This document shows positions 1-8,401 of a DNA stretch of 37,168 bases, in pieces. The position numbers and the translations under genes were made by a program. Source of the stretch: RI-283 sp964487925 (lineage in GTDB: Bacteria; Pseudomonadota; Gammaproteobacteria; SZUA-140); assembly GCA_964487925.1 (NCBI GenBank), contig CAZASZ010000015.1:1-37168 (forward strand), written 5' to 3'. The notes under the pieces were generated by a model. The model saw nothing but the letters and a program-made list of their open reading frames with translations. It did no database searches and was not told the DNA's origin. Each line of letters opens with the position of its first letter. Within the stretch, counting starts at the first letter, position 1.

Positions 1-2042
1 GCCTTTCATACGATCAAGGGTGGTGCGGGTTTCCTGGAGATAAAGACCCTCGTGGATGTCTGCCACTGCGCTGAGGACGTGTTCGATGCGTTGCGTCAGG
101 GGCGAAGGGATGTTGACGCACACCTAATGGACGTGATTCTGCGCGCCTATGACAGTCTGTTGGAACAGATGAGTGATATCCGTGACGGCAACGAACCCGA
201 GCCTGTCGATACGGATCTGATTGCCCAGCTTGAACAACTTTTGCATGAAGACGCACCGGCGGCAGGGTCGGTCACGGACACCTCTGTCGTAGCGGAAGCA
301 ATACAGGGTGAGAGTGATGAGCCCGATGAGCCCGTAGATGTGGTTTCGGCTGCAGATACTGCGTCGGTGGTTGAAGTCCCATCAGCCGAGCCGGCAGCAC
401 CGAGCGCCGAGGGCGAGTTCTCGGACGACGACTTCGAGGCGCTATTGGATAACCTGCATGGTGGCGCGATCCCCGGTGCCGTTCGGTCCGAAGCCGAGGT
501 GGAGACTGAGACTCCAAGTGCATCAGTGACGACCGACAGCACCAATTCATCGGTTAGCTGGGACTATATCCCCGAGCAGGAGACTGCTGATGCGGTGACT
601 GTCCCCACCGCCACCCCGGTAGCTTCATCGGCTCAAGTCGTGGAGCTGAAGAAGCCAGATGCCGCATCCGCGCCAAATACGGCTGCGCCTGGAGGTGCGA
701 GGAAGGCACGGGAGAGTAGTGTGGCTACATCCGAGGCGACGGTCAGGGTCGATACCCGGCGACTCGATGACATCATGAATTTGGTTGGCGAGCTCGTGTT
801 GGTTCGAAACCGTCTGCAGACCCTGCGTTCCGGTACAACCGATGAAGCGATCGGTCATGCTGTCGACAACCTCAACCTGGTGACTGCGGATCTTCAGTCC
901 TCGGTTATGAAGACACGGATGCAGCCGGTCAAAAAGATCTTTGGACGCTTTCCCAAGGTGGTTCGGGATCTTTCCCGAAATCTTGGTAAAGAGGTCCGGC
1001 TGGAGATGGCCGGTGAGGAAACCGATCTGGACAAGAATCTGGTCGAGGCCCTTGCAGATCCGCTGGTTCACCTAGTCCGAAATGCGCTTGATCATGGTAT
1101 CGAGATGCCCGACGAGCGGGAGCGTAGTGGGAAACCACGTTGTGGCGTCCTACGGCTATCGGCTCAGCAGGAAGGTGATCATATCCTTCTGACCATCGAA
1201 GACGACGGTGGTGGGATGGATGCCGAGCGTCTCAAGGATATCGCGGTTGGGCGTGGTCTGTTGGATCGAGATGCCGCCGACCGACTGAACGATCACGACG
1301 CTTATCAGCTGATCTTCGCCGCTGGCTTTTCGACCAAGGAGCAGATCTCCGACATCTCTGGTCGCGGTGTCGGCATGGATGTCGTCAAGACTAAGATCAA
1401 TCAGCTGAATGGCAGATTAGATGTCGTTTCGGAACTTGGTCATGGCACGAAGATACTAATCAGTCTGCCGCTGACGCTGGCTATCATGCCGACGTTGATG
1501 GTAGNNNNNNNNNNNNNNNNNNNNNNNNNNNNNNNNNNNNNNNNNNNNNNNNNNNNNNNNNNNNNNNNNNNNNNNNNNNNNNNNNNNNNNNNNNNNNNNN
1601 NNNNAAGATACTAATCAGTCTGCCGCTGACGCTGGCTATCATGCCGACGTTGATGGTAGCGGTGTCGGGGCAGGTCTTTGCGTTGCCGCTGGGTAGTATC
1701 GTCGAGACGACGAACCTGAGTCAGATCAATACGGTAGATGGACAGGAAGTGATCATGGTTCGTCAACACCCCTTGCCCATACTTCGCCTTCAACAGTGGT
1801 TTTCCGAACGCAGCGCCGAGCCTGTCAAGGGTGGTCATGTCGTAATCGTGAACTTGGGGACTCGTCGCATCGGACTGGTTGTTGATCACATGTTGGGTCA
1901 AGAGGAAGTCGTCATCAAACCATTGGGCGCGCGCTTACATGGACTGAAAGGGGTTGCCGGAGCGACGATTACCGGTAACGGAAAGGTCTCGCTGATTCTT
2001 GATATTCCGGGGCTAGTGCAGAAGTACGCGGTCAATATGTAG
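1..2042 (+). CDS. cheA: Chemotaxis histidine kinase CheA (5' end outside window; interrupted by assembly gap)
   Basis: CheA autophosphorylates on a histidine of its HPt domain and passes phosphate to CheY and CheB. The window opens inside HPt: codons from base 1 read AFHTIKGGAGFL, with the phospho-acceptor His at bases 7-9, so only the first few dozen residues are missing. An acidic, Ala/Pro-rich linker follows (about 200-720). Next come the P3 dimerisation helix (near DDIMNLVGELV) and the P4 kinase domain with N-box (HLVRNALDHG), G1 (DDGGGMD) and G2 (GRGVGMDVV). The CheW-like P5 domain runs after the gap to the stop at 2042. Removing the 155 duplicated or unknown bases (1505-1659) restores one uninterrupted frame of 628 codons. 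No second HPt or fused receiver is seen. The gene is followed nine bases later by cheB. Confidence 0.95.
1450..1659 (+). repeat. 55-bp direct duplication flanking the N gap (artefact)
   Basis: Bases 1450-1504 and 1605-1659 are identical over 55 positions and encode the same cheA codons (around SLPLTLAIMPTLMV). The copies abut the Ns directly. A 55-bp shared end is what a de Bruijn graph assembler with k-mer size 55 would leave between adjacent contigs. I read it as a technical duplication, not a biological repeat. Confidence 0.9.
1505..1604. other. Assembly gap (100 Ns) inside cheA
   Basis: Exactly 100 unknown bases, a conventional placeholder length. The 55 bases on the left (1450-1504) are repeated identically on the right (1605-1659), so the two contigs overlap and the true gap length is very probably minus 55, meaning no bases are missing. 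Collapsing the overlap keeps the cheA frame. Confidence 0.95.
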
Positions 2043-2051
2043 GGTGTCCTG

Positions 2052-3149
2052 ATGTCGATTCGTGTACTAGTGGTCGATGACTCATCCTTCTTCCGCAGGG
2101 TGATTCGCAACATACTGGCCCAGGACGAAATGTTCGAGCTGGTAGGTGAGGCCAAGAACGGCGTCGAGGCGGTAGACATGGTCTCCCGTTTGAACCCGGA
2201 TGTCGTGACGATGGATGTGGAAATGCCTGTCATGGGCGGGATTGCGGCCGTTCGCGCGATACTGGAAAAATTGCCTGTCAAGATCCTGATGCTGTCATCG
2301 CTGACCCAGAAATGCACGCATTTTACTATGGATGCACTAGCGGCCGGCGCGGTGGACTTTTTGCCCAAAGAGATCCGCAACGGGGAACAGATGTGTGATT
2401 CGTTTGCCGAGTCATTGCTGGCCAAGCTCCGCGTAATTCACCATTCGAGTGTCCCTCAGTTGAAGAGAGGGCATGTGTCTTCGGCAGCCGATAACAGCAT
2501 GCAGACGGTCGTTGCTGGGGGCGCCACTCGAGCCAACAATCATTGCGTCAGTGTACACAGTTTCGAAAACGATCAACTGTTGATGATTGGTGCGTCCACT
2601 GGGGGGCCGGCGGCACTACAGAAGATAGTACCCAGTATTCCCGCGTTATTTCCGATTCCGGTGGTGGTTGTTCAGCACATGCCGGCCGGATTTACGGCGG
2701 CGTTTGCACGTCGTCTCGACGAGCAGTCTGTAATTCATGTATCCCACGCTGAGGATGGCATGAAATTGCTCGGGAGCAACGTCTACATAGCGCCTGGGGG
2801 CATGCAGTTGAATGTGACAAATGATGGCGGGCAGTTAAAGGCGCGGATCCAAGAGCCCAATGCGGAGCAGATCTATCGTCCGTGCATCGATATCGCTTTG
2901 GCGTCGGTGGCGCGCTCTGTAGGCAGAGGCGCTTGCGCCATCATTATGACGGGTATGGGCGCAGATGGTAGAGAAGGCGCTCGGGCATTGAAGCGGGAAG
3001 GCGGGACCATATGGGCGCAGGACGAGGCTTCATCCGTCATCTACGGCATGCCTATGGCTATCGCCAAAGCCGGACTGGCTGACGAGATTCTTTCCCTTGA
3101 TCGTATTATGCAGTTGCTGAGTAAGGAGCGCGGTCAATGGATATCCTGA
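2052..3149 (+). CDS. cheB: Chemotaxis protein-glutamate methylesterase/deamidase CheB
   Basis: CheB removes methyl groups from chemoreceptor glutamates and deamidates receptor glutamines, resetting sensitivity during adaptation. The 365-residue protein has the usual two parts. The N-terminal receiver domain (about 1-120) carries acidic residues D9/D10 and phospho-acceptor D55 in the MDVEMP motif. The C-terminal esterase (about 175-360) shows the triad motifs GASTGG (Ser182), VVQHMPAGF (His) and MTGMGADG (Asp). The linker between them is polar and low in conservation. The gene starts nine bases after the cheA stop and its last 13 bases overlap motC, so it is probably co-transcribed with both. 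Length and motifs are ordinary. Confidence 0.97.
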   Translation: MSIRVLVVDDSSFFRRVIRNILAQDEMFELVGEAKNGVEAVDMVSRLNPDVVTMDVEMPVMGGIAAVRAILEKLPVKILMLSSLTQKCTHFTMDALAAGAVDFLPKEIRNGEQMCDSFAESLLAKLRVIHHSSVPQLKRGHVSSAADNSMQTVVAGGATRANNHCVSVHSFENDQLLMIGASTGGPAALQKIVPSIPALFPIPVVVVQHMPAGFTAAFARRLDEQSVIHVSHAEDGMKLLGSNVYIAPGGMQLNVTNDGGQLKARIQEPNAEQIYRPCIDIALASVARSVGRGACAIIMTGMGADGREGARALKREGGTIWAQDEASSVIYGMPMAIAKAGLADEILSLDRIMQLLSKERGQWIS

Positions 3150-3877
3150 GTTTCGTTGGCATCATCGTCGCCTTTGGCGCGATTCTTGGAGGAAACGCCC
3201 TTGAAGGAGGGCATCTTTCCTCGTTGATACAGTTGACGGCCTTCGTGATTGTCTTCGGTGGTACGGTCGGTGCAGTCATGGTTCAGTCTCCGATGAAGAT
3301 CTATTTGCTCTCCCTGAAGATGGCGATGTGGCTGTTTTTCCCCCCCAAGATCAAGTCTGCCGAGGCGATAGAGAAGATCTCGGTATGGAGCAATACCGCC
3401 AGAAAAGAGGGTCTTCTCGGCCTGGAATCGGTTGCTGAAGGTGAAGAGGACGCATTTGCCAGAAAGGGGTTGCAGCTGCTGGTTGACGGAAGCGAACCAG
3501 AGACTATCCGTTCCATCCTCGAGGTCGAGGTTGGTACGAGCGAGTACGAATTGACACAGGGTGCGAAGGTCTACGAGGGTATGGGTGGCTATTGTCCTAC
3601 TGTCGGCATTATCGGCGCTGTTATGGGTCTGATTCATGTTATGAACAACCTTGCAGATCCGAGCAAGTTGGGTGGTGGTATCGCGACCGCATTTGTCGCC
3701 ACGATCTATGGTGTCGGTCTTGCCAACCTGTTCTTCTTGCCCATGGCGGGCAAACTCAAGGCTATTGTTCATCACAAGACCCAATACCAGGAGATGATCG
3801 TGGAAGGAATTGTTTCCATCGCCGAGGGGGAGAACCCGCGTAACATCGAGACTAAACTGCAAGGTTATGTCGGGTAG
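3137..3877 (+). CDS. motC: Flagellar motor stator protein, MotA/MotC family
   Basis: A proton-channel stator subunit of the flagellar motor, 246 residues with the four-helix MotA plan: hydrophobic segments near 3-20 and 32-50, then a long cytoplasmic loop (about 70-155) and two further helices (about 155-215). The loop contains EGLLGLESVA, typical of the rotor-contacting region. Position between cheB and a MotB-like gene matches the motC-motD pair of Pseudomonas, a second stator set alongside MotAB, so I use that name; the sequence alone cannot exclude that this is the sole stator. The start overlaps the cheB end by 13 bases, which suggests translational coupling. Confidence 0.93.
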   Translation: MDILSFVGIIVAFGAILGGNALEGGHLSSLIQLTAFVIVFGGTVGAVMVQSPMKIYLLSLKMAMWLFFPPKIKSAEAIEKISVWSNTARKEGLLGLESVAEGEEDAFARKGLQLLVDGSEPETIRSILEVEVGTSEYELTQGAKVYEGMGGYCPTVGIIGAVMGLIHVMNNLADPSKLGGGIATAFVATIYGVGLANLFFLPMAGKLKAIVHHKTQYQEMIVEGIVSIAEGENPRNIETKLQGYVG

Positions 3878-3891
3878 GGTGGTCGTTCCTT

Positions 3892-5046
3892 ATGGCCAGA
3901 AAAAAGCCACATGAAGAACATGAAAACCATGAACGATGGTTGGTCTCGTATGCTGACTTCATCACGTTGCTCTTCGCCTTCTTCGTGGTCATGTACTCGA
4001 TTTCATCGGTCAACGAAGGCAAATATCGTGTGCTTTCAGATGCCCTGGTCTCCGCATTCCGGAGCTCCCAGAAATCCATCATGCCGATTCAGGTCGGCAG
4101 CAACGTAAAGACACCCGCCAGCTCAGCGGCCGCTCCGCAGTTCATGCAGGCCCCCAAGTTAATTTCGACTCCCGCAAGTGCCCAGGTGGCCAGCGGTGGG
4201 TTGGTCGATGATGACACCGGACGCACCACTAAGGGTACCGGTAGGCTTGATCGTCTATCGCGGAAGGTCTCCAGCGTCATGGCAAAGCTGATCGATGAAG
4301 GGCTTGTTGTCATTCATCGGAAGAAGAACTGGGTGGAAGTGGTGATCAAGGACAGCTTTCTATTTTCGGCCGGCACGGCAACGCTGTTAACTCCGGCCAG
4401 CAAAATGTTGGACAAGGTCGCCGAAGCCCTCTCCGACGTGACGAATCAGATGCGGATCGAGGGCTATACGGATGATCAGCTCGTAAGCAGCGAAATCTAC
4501 CCGTCCAACTGGGAGCTGTCTTTGGCACGATCAGTGACGGTGATCAAGCGTTTTGAACAGAATTCAATCGCTTCGTGGCGGATGTCTGCGACGGGGTTCG
4601 GGCAGTTTCGCCCGGAGGCAAGCAATTCCACCGCTGAGGGTAGAGCGAAGAATCGTCGTGTCGCGATCATAATCATGGCCTCCCAGGCGACCGAAGGCGA
4701 CTACCAAACCCAGCAGGCTGCGGAGCGAGAACAGTCCATGACGGGTCAGCAGGTTGCGCTCGACCAATCAAACGTCAATGACTCTGAAACGGCGAACGAG
4801 CTCACGCCGGCGGAAGAGACGCTGGATGCGACGAGCAGCGATGCGAAAACGATGACAGCAGGTGCCGCCAAGGACGCATCTCCCGACCCAAGTCAGATAG
4901 ACGTAGCCAGTGTAGGGTCGTCAAGTATGGCGACAGACTCGTCGCAAACGGCAGCGTTCTCGTCCCCTGGTGCTCAGGGTGGCATGCTTCCGCCACCGAT
5001 TCGCTTACCACCGCCGATCAAGCTCCCCATCGTAGTATCACCCTGA
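3892..5046 (+). CDS. motD: Flagellar motor stator protein, MotB/MotD family
   Basis: Partner of the preceding MotC-like protein; it anchors the stator to peptidoglycan. Basic N-terminus, then one membrane helix (about 18-42) with the proton-carrying Asp22 in SYADF. A periplasmic linker leads to an OmpA-like peptidoglycan-binding domain (about 145-265) with the motifs GYTDD and AEGRAKNRRV. The protein is 384 residues because about 120 residues follow the OmpA domain. That tail is rich in Ala, Ser, Thr, Asp and Gln and ends in a proline-rich repeat of the form PPPI(R/K)LP. The gene lies 14 bases after motC. Assignment as MotD over MotB rests on neighbourhood. Confidence 0.92.
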   Translation: MARKKPHEEHENHERWLVSYADFITLLFAFFVVMYSISSVNEGKYRVLSDALVSAFRSSQKSIMPIQVGSNVKTPASSAAAPQFMQAPKLISTPASAQVASGGLVDDDTGRTTKGTGRLDRLSRKVSSVMAKLIDEGLVVIHRKKNWVEVVIKDSFLFSAGTATLLTPASKMLDKVAEALSDVTNQMRIEGYTDDQLVSSEIYPSNWELSLARSVTVIKRFEQNSIASWRMSATGFGQFRPEASNSTAEGRAKNRRVAIIIMASQATEGDYQTQQAAEREQSMTGQQVALDQSNVNDSETANELTPAEETLDATSSDAKTMTAGAAKDASPDPSQIDVASVGSSSMATDSSQTAAFSSPGAQGGMLPPPIRLPPPIKLPIVVSP

Positions 5047-5057
5047 TTACACGATAT

Positions 5058-5073
5058 TGGCACGATGAATGCA
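5058..5073 (+). promoter_or_regulatory. Candidate sigma-54 (-24/-12) promoter upstream of cheW
   Basis: The stretch TGGCACGATGAATGCA carries the invariant GG (5059-5060) and GC (5071-5072) separated by exactly ten bases. The -24 half (TGGCACG) is perfect and the -12 half (ATGCA) is off by one from TTGCA. Predicted start is about 5084, giving a leader of roughly 90 bases before cheW. It lies in non-coding sequence just after motD. RpoN control of flagellar genes is well known in polar flagellates. No activator site was identified. Confidence 0.5.
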
Positions 5074-5176
5074 TGTTATTAAGGGAGTTGTGCTGTACCG
5101 TCCAGTTTTTGACGTGCCGGAATGATGGCGTGGATGTGACAGAAAAACAGTTATTAATGCAGAGGGGAGATAGATC

Positions 5177-5653
5177 ATGGTCCAGGTAAATGCTGCGTCG
5201 GAAGATGAAGTCATTCAGTGGGTAACATTTTGCATCGGTGAAGAGACCTATGGCATCGCCGTCATGCAGGTCAGGGAGGTCATTCGGGTTAGCGATATTA
5301 CACCTGTCCCCGGAGCCGACGAGCATATCCTCGGGATTATCAATCTGAGAGGTAATGTCGTGACGGTTCTGGATATGCATCGCCAGCTTGCGCTGCCTCC
5401 GTCCGATCTGACTGATCAATCACGCATCATTATTTCCGAGTCCGACGAGCAAGTCATTGGACTGTTGGTCGACAGCGTCGCGGAGGTCGTCTATCTAAAG
5501 GCCTCGGAAGTCGAGGTGCGTCCAAATGTCGGGAATGAGGAAGGCGCTAAGTTCATTCGGGGCGTGCATAGCGAAGGCGAGCAGCTCTTGATCTTGGTCG
5601 ATGTCGACCAGATGTTGATTGAGGAAGAGCAGAGCGAGGAACACGTGGCTTGA
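5177..5653 (+). CDS. cheW: Chemotaxis coupling protein CheW
   Basis: CheW is the cytoplasmic adaptor that joins chemoreceptors to CheA in the signalling array. The 158-residue protein is a single CheW domain (about 12-150), with the typical opening WVTFCIGEETYGI, the VREVIR motif, LRGNVVTVLDM in the middle and LLVDSVAEV in the second half. The ATG is preceded by a good ribosome-binding site (GGGGAG, eight bases upstream). A short acidic C-terminal tail follows the domain. It is separated from motD by 130 bases holding a sigma-54-like promoter, so it may be transcribed separately from cheA-motD. In Pseudomonas and Vibrio the ParC and ParP genes sit at this place; here they are absent. Confidence 0.96.
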   Translation: MVQVNAASEDEVIQWVTFCIGEETYGIAVMQVREVIRVSDITPVPGADEHILGIINLRGNVVTVLDMHRQLALPPSDLTDQSRIIISESDEQVIGLLVDSVAEVVYLKASEVEVRPNVGNEEGAKFIRGVHSEGEQLLILVDVDQMLIEEEQSEEHVA

Positions 5654-5724
5654 TTCCGGCCACGTTCGAGCTCCGTTAATAACGTGGACGACCGTAATCC
5701 GAGGCCGGCGGTGAGAGGATAGTG

Positions 5725-6126
5725 ATGATGGATGAAATCATGATCGTCCTAATGGCTGCAATAGTCATGCTGCTCATCACCGTCCTGCGTTCGGTGCATG
5801 CTGCCAGGTGCGATCAGGCTGAACGAGACCGACAACTGGCCGTCATCTTTGAAGATTCCACGGTCGTGAGCGATTGCGTCACCAAGATTGGCTGTCATCT
5901 ATCAGGCCTGGAGCGGCAGCTTCAACAGGTCATTGATCAGCAGGAGCGCATGGGGCTACGCGAGGGGGCTGATCGTGAATACGACATGGCGATTCGCATG
6001 CTGTCATCGGGTGAGAGTTTAGAACGTATCATGGCGGAGTGCGGCCTTGTTCGGAGTGAGGTCGAGTTGATTCAACGCGTACACGGTGATGGCGGGGAAC
6101 GAAAGACCGCGAACGGCGATCTATGA
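5725..6126 (+). CDS. DUF2802 family membrane-anchored protein of the chemotaxis cluster
   Basis: A 133-residue protein with one N-terminal membrane helix (about 6-24), a polar, probably helical middle rich in Arg, Glu and Gln (about 25-80), and a C-terminal part resembling a small helix-turn-helix (about 90-125: AIRMLSSGESLERIMAECG). This layout matches DUF2802 proteins encoded next to cheW in gammaproteobacterial chemotaxis regions; their role is not established. Three in-frame starts are possible (GTG 5722, ATG 5725, ATG 5728) behind an AGAGGA site; I chose the middle one without strong evidence. It lies about 70 bases after cheW and is probably the last gene of the operon. Confidence 0.75.
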   Translation: MMDEIMIVLMAAIVMLLITVLRSVHAARCDQAERDRQLAVIFEDSTVVSDCVTKIGCHLSGLERQLQQVIDQQERMGLREGADREYDMAIRMLSSGESLERIMAECGLVRSEVELIQRVHGDGGERKTANGDL

Positions 6127-6213
6127 TATTTGAGACGCAATATCAGGGCCTATTCAGCTCTTTTGTGACAATCCTGTAACAGATTGATTTGTTGGGGGAT
6201 TTGCCCTTTATTC

Positions 6214-6243
6214 TTGACAAGTCGACATGATCCGCTCACTATT
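6214..6243 (+). promoter_or_regulatory. Candidate sigma-70 promoter for dsbC
   Basis: A perfect -35 box TTGACA at 6214-6219 is followed, 17 bases later, by a weak -10 (CACTAT, 6237-6242). It lies in the 150-base space between the DUF2802 gene and dsbC, with a predicted leader of about 30 bases. Confidence 0.45.
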
Positions 6244-6277
6244 GCGCGAATGCAAACCACGGCTAAGGTAACCTCCC

Positions 6278-7012
6278 ATGTTGATCAGTTTGAGACGGCC
6301 TGTTTTCGGGCCTTTGTTTTTTTTACTTTTCGTGAATCCGGTTTGGGCCGGTAGCGATATTCCGTCCGCGGTCCAGAAACGCCTGACCGAAATCATACCT
6401 GACAAGGCACCGGACAGCGTTGAGCGTTCGCCAGTATCCGGTCTGTACGAGGTATCTTATGGGGCTCAGGTGTTTTATCTGAGTGCCGATGGGAAATACC
6501 TTCTTCAGGGAGACTTGTTGGATGTCGATACCAGAAAAAATTTGACCGATGATCGGCGTAATGTCTTCCGCAAGGGTTTATTGGAGTCGATCGACCCCAA
6601 TACGGCCATCAGCTTCGTGCCCAAGGAGACGAAGCACGTCGTCTACGTCTTTACGGACATCGATTGTCCCTACTGCAGAAGGTTGCATAGCCAAATGGCT
6701 GATTACAACGCGATGGGCATCGAGATCCGTTACCTCGCGTTTCCCCGTACAGGGATCGACAGCCCGTCTTATGTGAAGGCCGAGGACGTTTGGTGTGCCA
6801 AGGACCGCAAAGCGGCGATGACCATGGCCAAGAACGGAGAAAAGGTGAAGCACAAGCAGTGTGACAACCCCGTCAAGTCGGAATACGAGCTGGGGTTGAA
6901 GTTCGGTGTTGACGGGACCCCGACGCTGGTCTTGGCCGATGGTACGATCCTGCCGGGTTATATGGAGCCGCTGCGTTTGGCCGGTTACCTGAGTACGATG
7001 GGCAAAAAATAA
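6278..7012 (+). CDS. dsbC: Periplasmic thiol:disulfide interchange protein DsbC
   Basis: DsbC is a periplasmic disulfide isomerase that repairs wrongly paired cysteines; the membrane protein DsbD keeps it reduced. The 244-residue precursor has a signal peptide with likely cleavage after VWA (residue 24). An N-terminal dimerisation region (about 25-85) is followed by a linker helix and a thioredoxin fold with active site CPYC (C130 and C133) and the cis-proline loop GTPTL. A second cysteine pair (VWCAKD and KQCDNP) corresponds to the structural disulfide of E. coli DsbC. The gene has its own candidate promoter and a strong terminator, so it is probably monocistronic and unrelated to the chemotaxis operon. 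Confidence 0.96.
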   Translation: MLISLRRPVFGPLFFLLFVNPVWAGSDIPSAVQKRLTEIIPDKAPDSVERSPVSGLYEVSYGAQVFYLSADGKYLLQGDLLDVDTRKNLTDDRRNVFRKGLLESIDPNTAISFVPKETKHVVYVFTDIDCPYCRRLHSQMADYNAMGIEIRYLAFPRTGIDSPSYVKAEDVWCAKDRKAAMTMAKNGEKVKHKQCDNPVKSEYELGLKFGVDGTPTLVLADGTILPGYMEPLRLAGYLSTMGKK

Positions 7013-7040
7013 TCCGCATCAGGTGGATGACGGTTCTTTA

Positions 7041-7066
7041 GGGGCGATCTTAAGATCGCCCCTTTT
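7041..7066 (+). terminator. Rho-independent terminator after dsbC
   Basis: A perfect 22-base palindrome (7041-7062) can form a nine-pair G+C-rich stem, GGGGCGATC with GATCGCCCC, around a TTAA loop, followed by TTTT. It is 28 bases after the dsbC stop. The minus strand after fdxA lacks a T-run here, so it should act mainly in the plus direction. Confidence 0.85.
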
Positions 7067-7087
7067 GCTTCCTCAGGAGGGGATAAG

Positions 7088-7411
7088 CTAGCGCTCTAAG
7101 TAATCGAGTTTATCCTTGACCTCAGCCCATTCCTCGGCGTCGGCCAGGGCGTCCTTTTTCTCTGTGATCACTGGCCATTCCTTCGCCAGCTCCGCGTTGA
7201 GTGCTATGAACTGTAATTGATGATCCGGCACGTCATCCTCGGCATGGATGGCCTCGATTGGACACTCCGGTTCGCACAGAGTGCAATCGATGCATTCATC
7301 GGGATCGATGACCAGAAAATTAGGCCCTTCGTGAAAGCAATCGACGGGGCAAACCTCGACACAGTCGGTGTACTTGCAGCGGATGCATTCGTCGGTGACG
7401 ACAAAAGTCAT
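7088..7411 (-). CDS. fdxA: Seven-iron ferredoxin FdxA
   Basis: A small cytoplasmic electron carrier with one [3Fe-4S] and one [4Fe-4S] cluster. The 107 residues show the Azotobacter ferredoxin I spacing: C9-x7-C17-x3-C21 for the first site, with extra cysteines C12 and C25, and C40-x2-C43-x2-C46-x3-C50 for the second. The C-terminal half is the family's usual cluster-free extension. The ATG has a GGAG ribosome-binding site seven bases upstream. It stands alone between dsbC (convergent) and hslR. Its redox partner cannot be told from context. Family assignment is secure. Confidence 0.95.
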   Translation of the reverse strand: MTFVVTDECIRCKYTDCVEVCPVDCFHEGPNFLVIDPDECIDCTLCEPECPIEAIHAEDDVPDHQLQFIALNAELAKEWPVITEKKDALADAEEWAEVKDKLDYLER

Positions 7412-7528
7412 GAATTTCTCCAGTTCCGGTTTCAGACGAGCCTATTCTAACCCCTTAATCAATTGTCGTTCCAGCACGTATGATGCTTGTTTGCGCTGAG
7501 CGGATGTAGTGGCGCCGGCGCGTGTTCT

Positions 7529-7942
7529 TCATTCATTGTTTTGACGACCAATCCGAATAAGCTGGCGACGCGCTTTTTTGTCCGGGCGGTGGTCAGGGTG
7601 GGGCGCTGAATAGGCGTGCAAGCGCCGTTCCGATATTGCGAGCTCCCGGCGGGCTAGGCTGTCGGGGCTTTCCTCATAAAGCAGTCGCGCTGTTTTGGCC
7701 GGACCGCGCTGGTCATTGAGGGCGAGTATCGTCACCGTATACTCCCCGTCGTCTCGGTGTATCCTCAAGGTATCTCCAAGTTCGACGAGGCGTGAGGGCT
7801 TACAGTTCTGTCCGTTGAGACGAATCTTACCGCCGTCGATTGCTTTGTGAGCGAGGGATCGGGTCTTGAAAAAGCGCGCGGCCCAGAGCCACTTGTCTAG
7901 ACGAATACGTGCGGTAATCGGTGTGCCCGGGGCTGCAGCCAT
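7529..7942 (-). CDS. hslR: S4-domain ribosome-associated heat-shock protein HslR (Hsp15)
   Basis: Hsp15 binds stalled 50S subunits that carry a peptidyl-tRNA and helps recycle them. The 137-residue protein starts with a short linker and an S4 RNA-binding domain (about 12-75: RLDKWLWAARFFKTRSLAH and GGKIRLNG). A basic C-terminal tail ends in KKARRQLIRIGR. Upstream in-frame codons exist, but the ATG at 7942 fits the family start and overlaps the stop of the EVE gene as TGATG, the usual sign of translational coupling. It is the last gene of the run that begins with the zapB-like gene. Confidence 0.9.
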   Translation of the reverse strand: MAAAPGTPITARIRLDKWLWAARFFKTRSLAHKAIDGGKIRLNGQNCKPSRLVELGDTLRIHRDDGEYTVTILALNDQRGPAKTARLLYEESPDSLARRELAISERRLHAYSAPHPDHRPDKKARRQLIRIGRQNNE

Positions 7943-8400
7943 CAGCGCATCGTCAGGATATGCGCCCATTCGGTGGCGCTTACCGGTGTGATGGAGAGGC
8001 GGTTGCCCTTTCTGAGAATTAACATGTCCGCTAGCGCGTCCTGAGTCTTGAGTTCTGCGAGGCTGATCGTGCGTGGGAAGATCTGTTGTAGTCTGACGTC
8101 CACCATGCACCAACGGTTGTTGTCCGAAGTACACTTGGGGTCGTGGTAATGGCTTTCCGGGTCCAATGCCGTGAAGTCGGGGTAGGCATCACGTACGATA
8201 TCCACGATCCCGACGATGCCTGGCATCTGACAATTGGAGTGATAAAAGAAGGCCACATCACCGCACCGCATACCGTCTCTCATGAAGTTGCGTGCCTGAT
8301 AATTACGGATGCCATCCCAGTGTTCAATCTGCCCCGGCATGGCTGCGAGATCGGCGATGCCGAAGGTGTTGGGTTCGGACTTCATCAACCAATAATTCAT
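7942..8400 (-). CDS. EVE-domain protein
   Basis: A 152-residue single-domain protein of the EVE family, which belongs to the PUA-like fold and is thought to bind modified bases in nucleic acid. Hallmarks are the start MNYWLMKSEP, WDGIRNYQARNFM, and GDVAFFYHSNC, followed by GIVGIVDIVRDAYPD. I used the ATG at 8400 because MNYWLMKSEP is the conserved family N-terminus; an in-frame start nine codons earlier would overlap the fau stop. It lies one base after fau and overlaps hslR by one base. Physiological substrate is unknown; the conserved neighbourhood with fau and 6S RNA suggests a housekeeping role. Confidence 0.9.
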   Translation of the reverse strand: MNYWLMKSEPNTFGIADLAAMPGQIEHWDGIRNYQARNFMRDGMRCGDVAFFYHSNCQMPGIVGIVDIVRDAYPDFTALDPESHYHDPKCTSDNNRWCMVDVRLQQIFPRTISLAELKTQDALADMLILRKGNRLSITPVSATEWAHILTMR

Positions 8401-8401
8401 C

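Noticed and set aside
1641..2042. A separate small CheW-like gene after the N gap
   Set aside because: This is the P5 domain of cheA; the frame continues from before the gap once the 55-bp duplicate is removed.
3134..3862. Minus-strand frame of 242 codons opposite motC
   Set aside because: Covers almost exactly the stator gene on the other strand and shows no domain or ribosome-binding site.
7529..8134. Longer hslR beginning at 8134
   Set aside because: The extra 64 residues are antisense-like shadow of the EVE gene in another frame; the family start is at 7942, coupled to the EVE stop.
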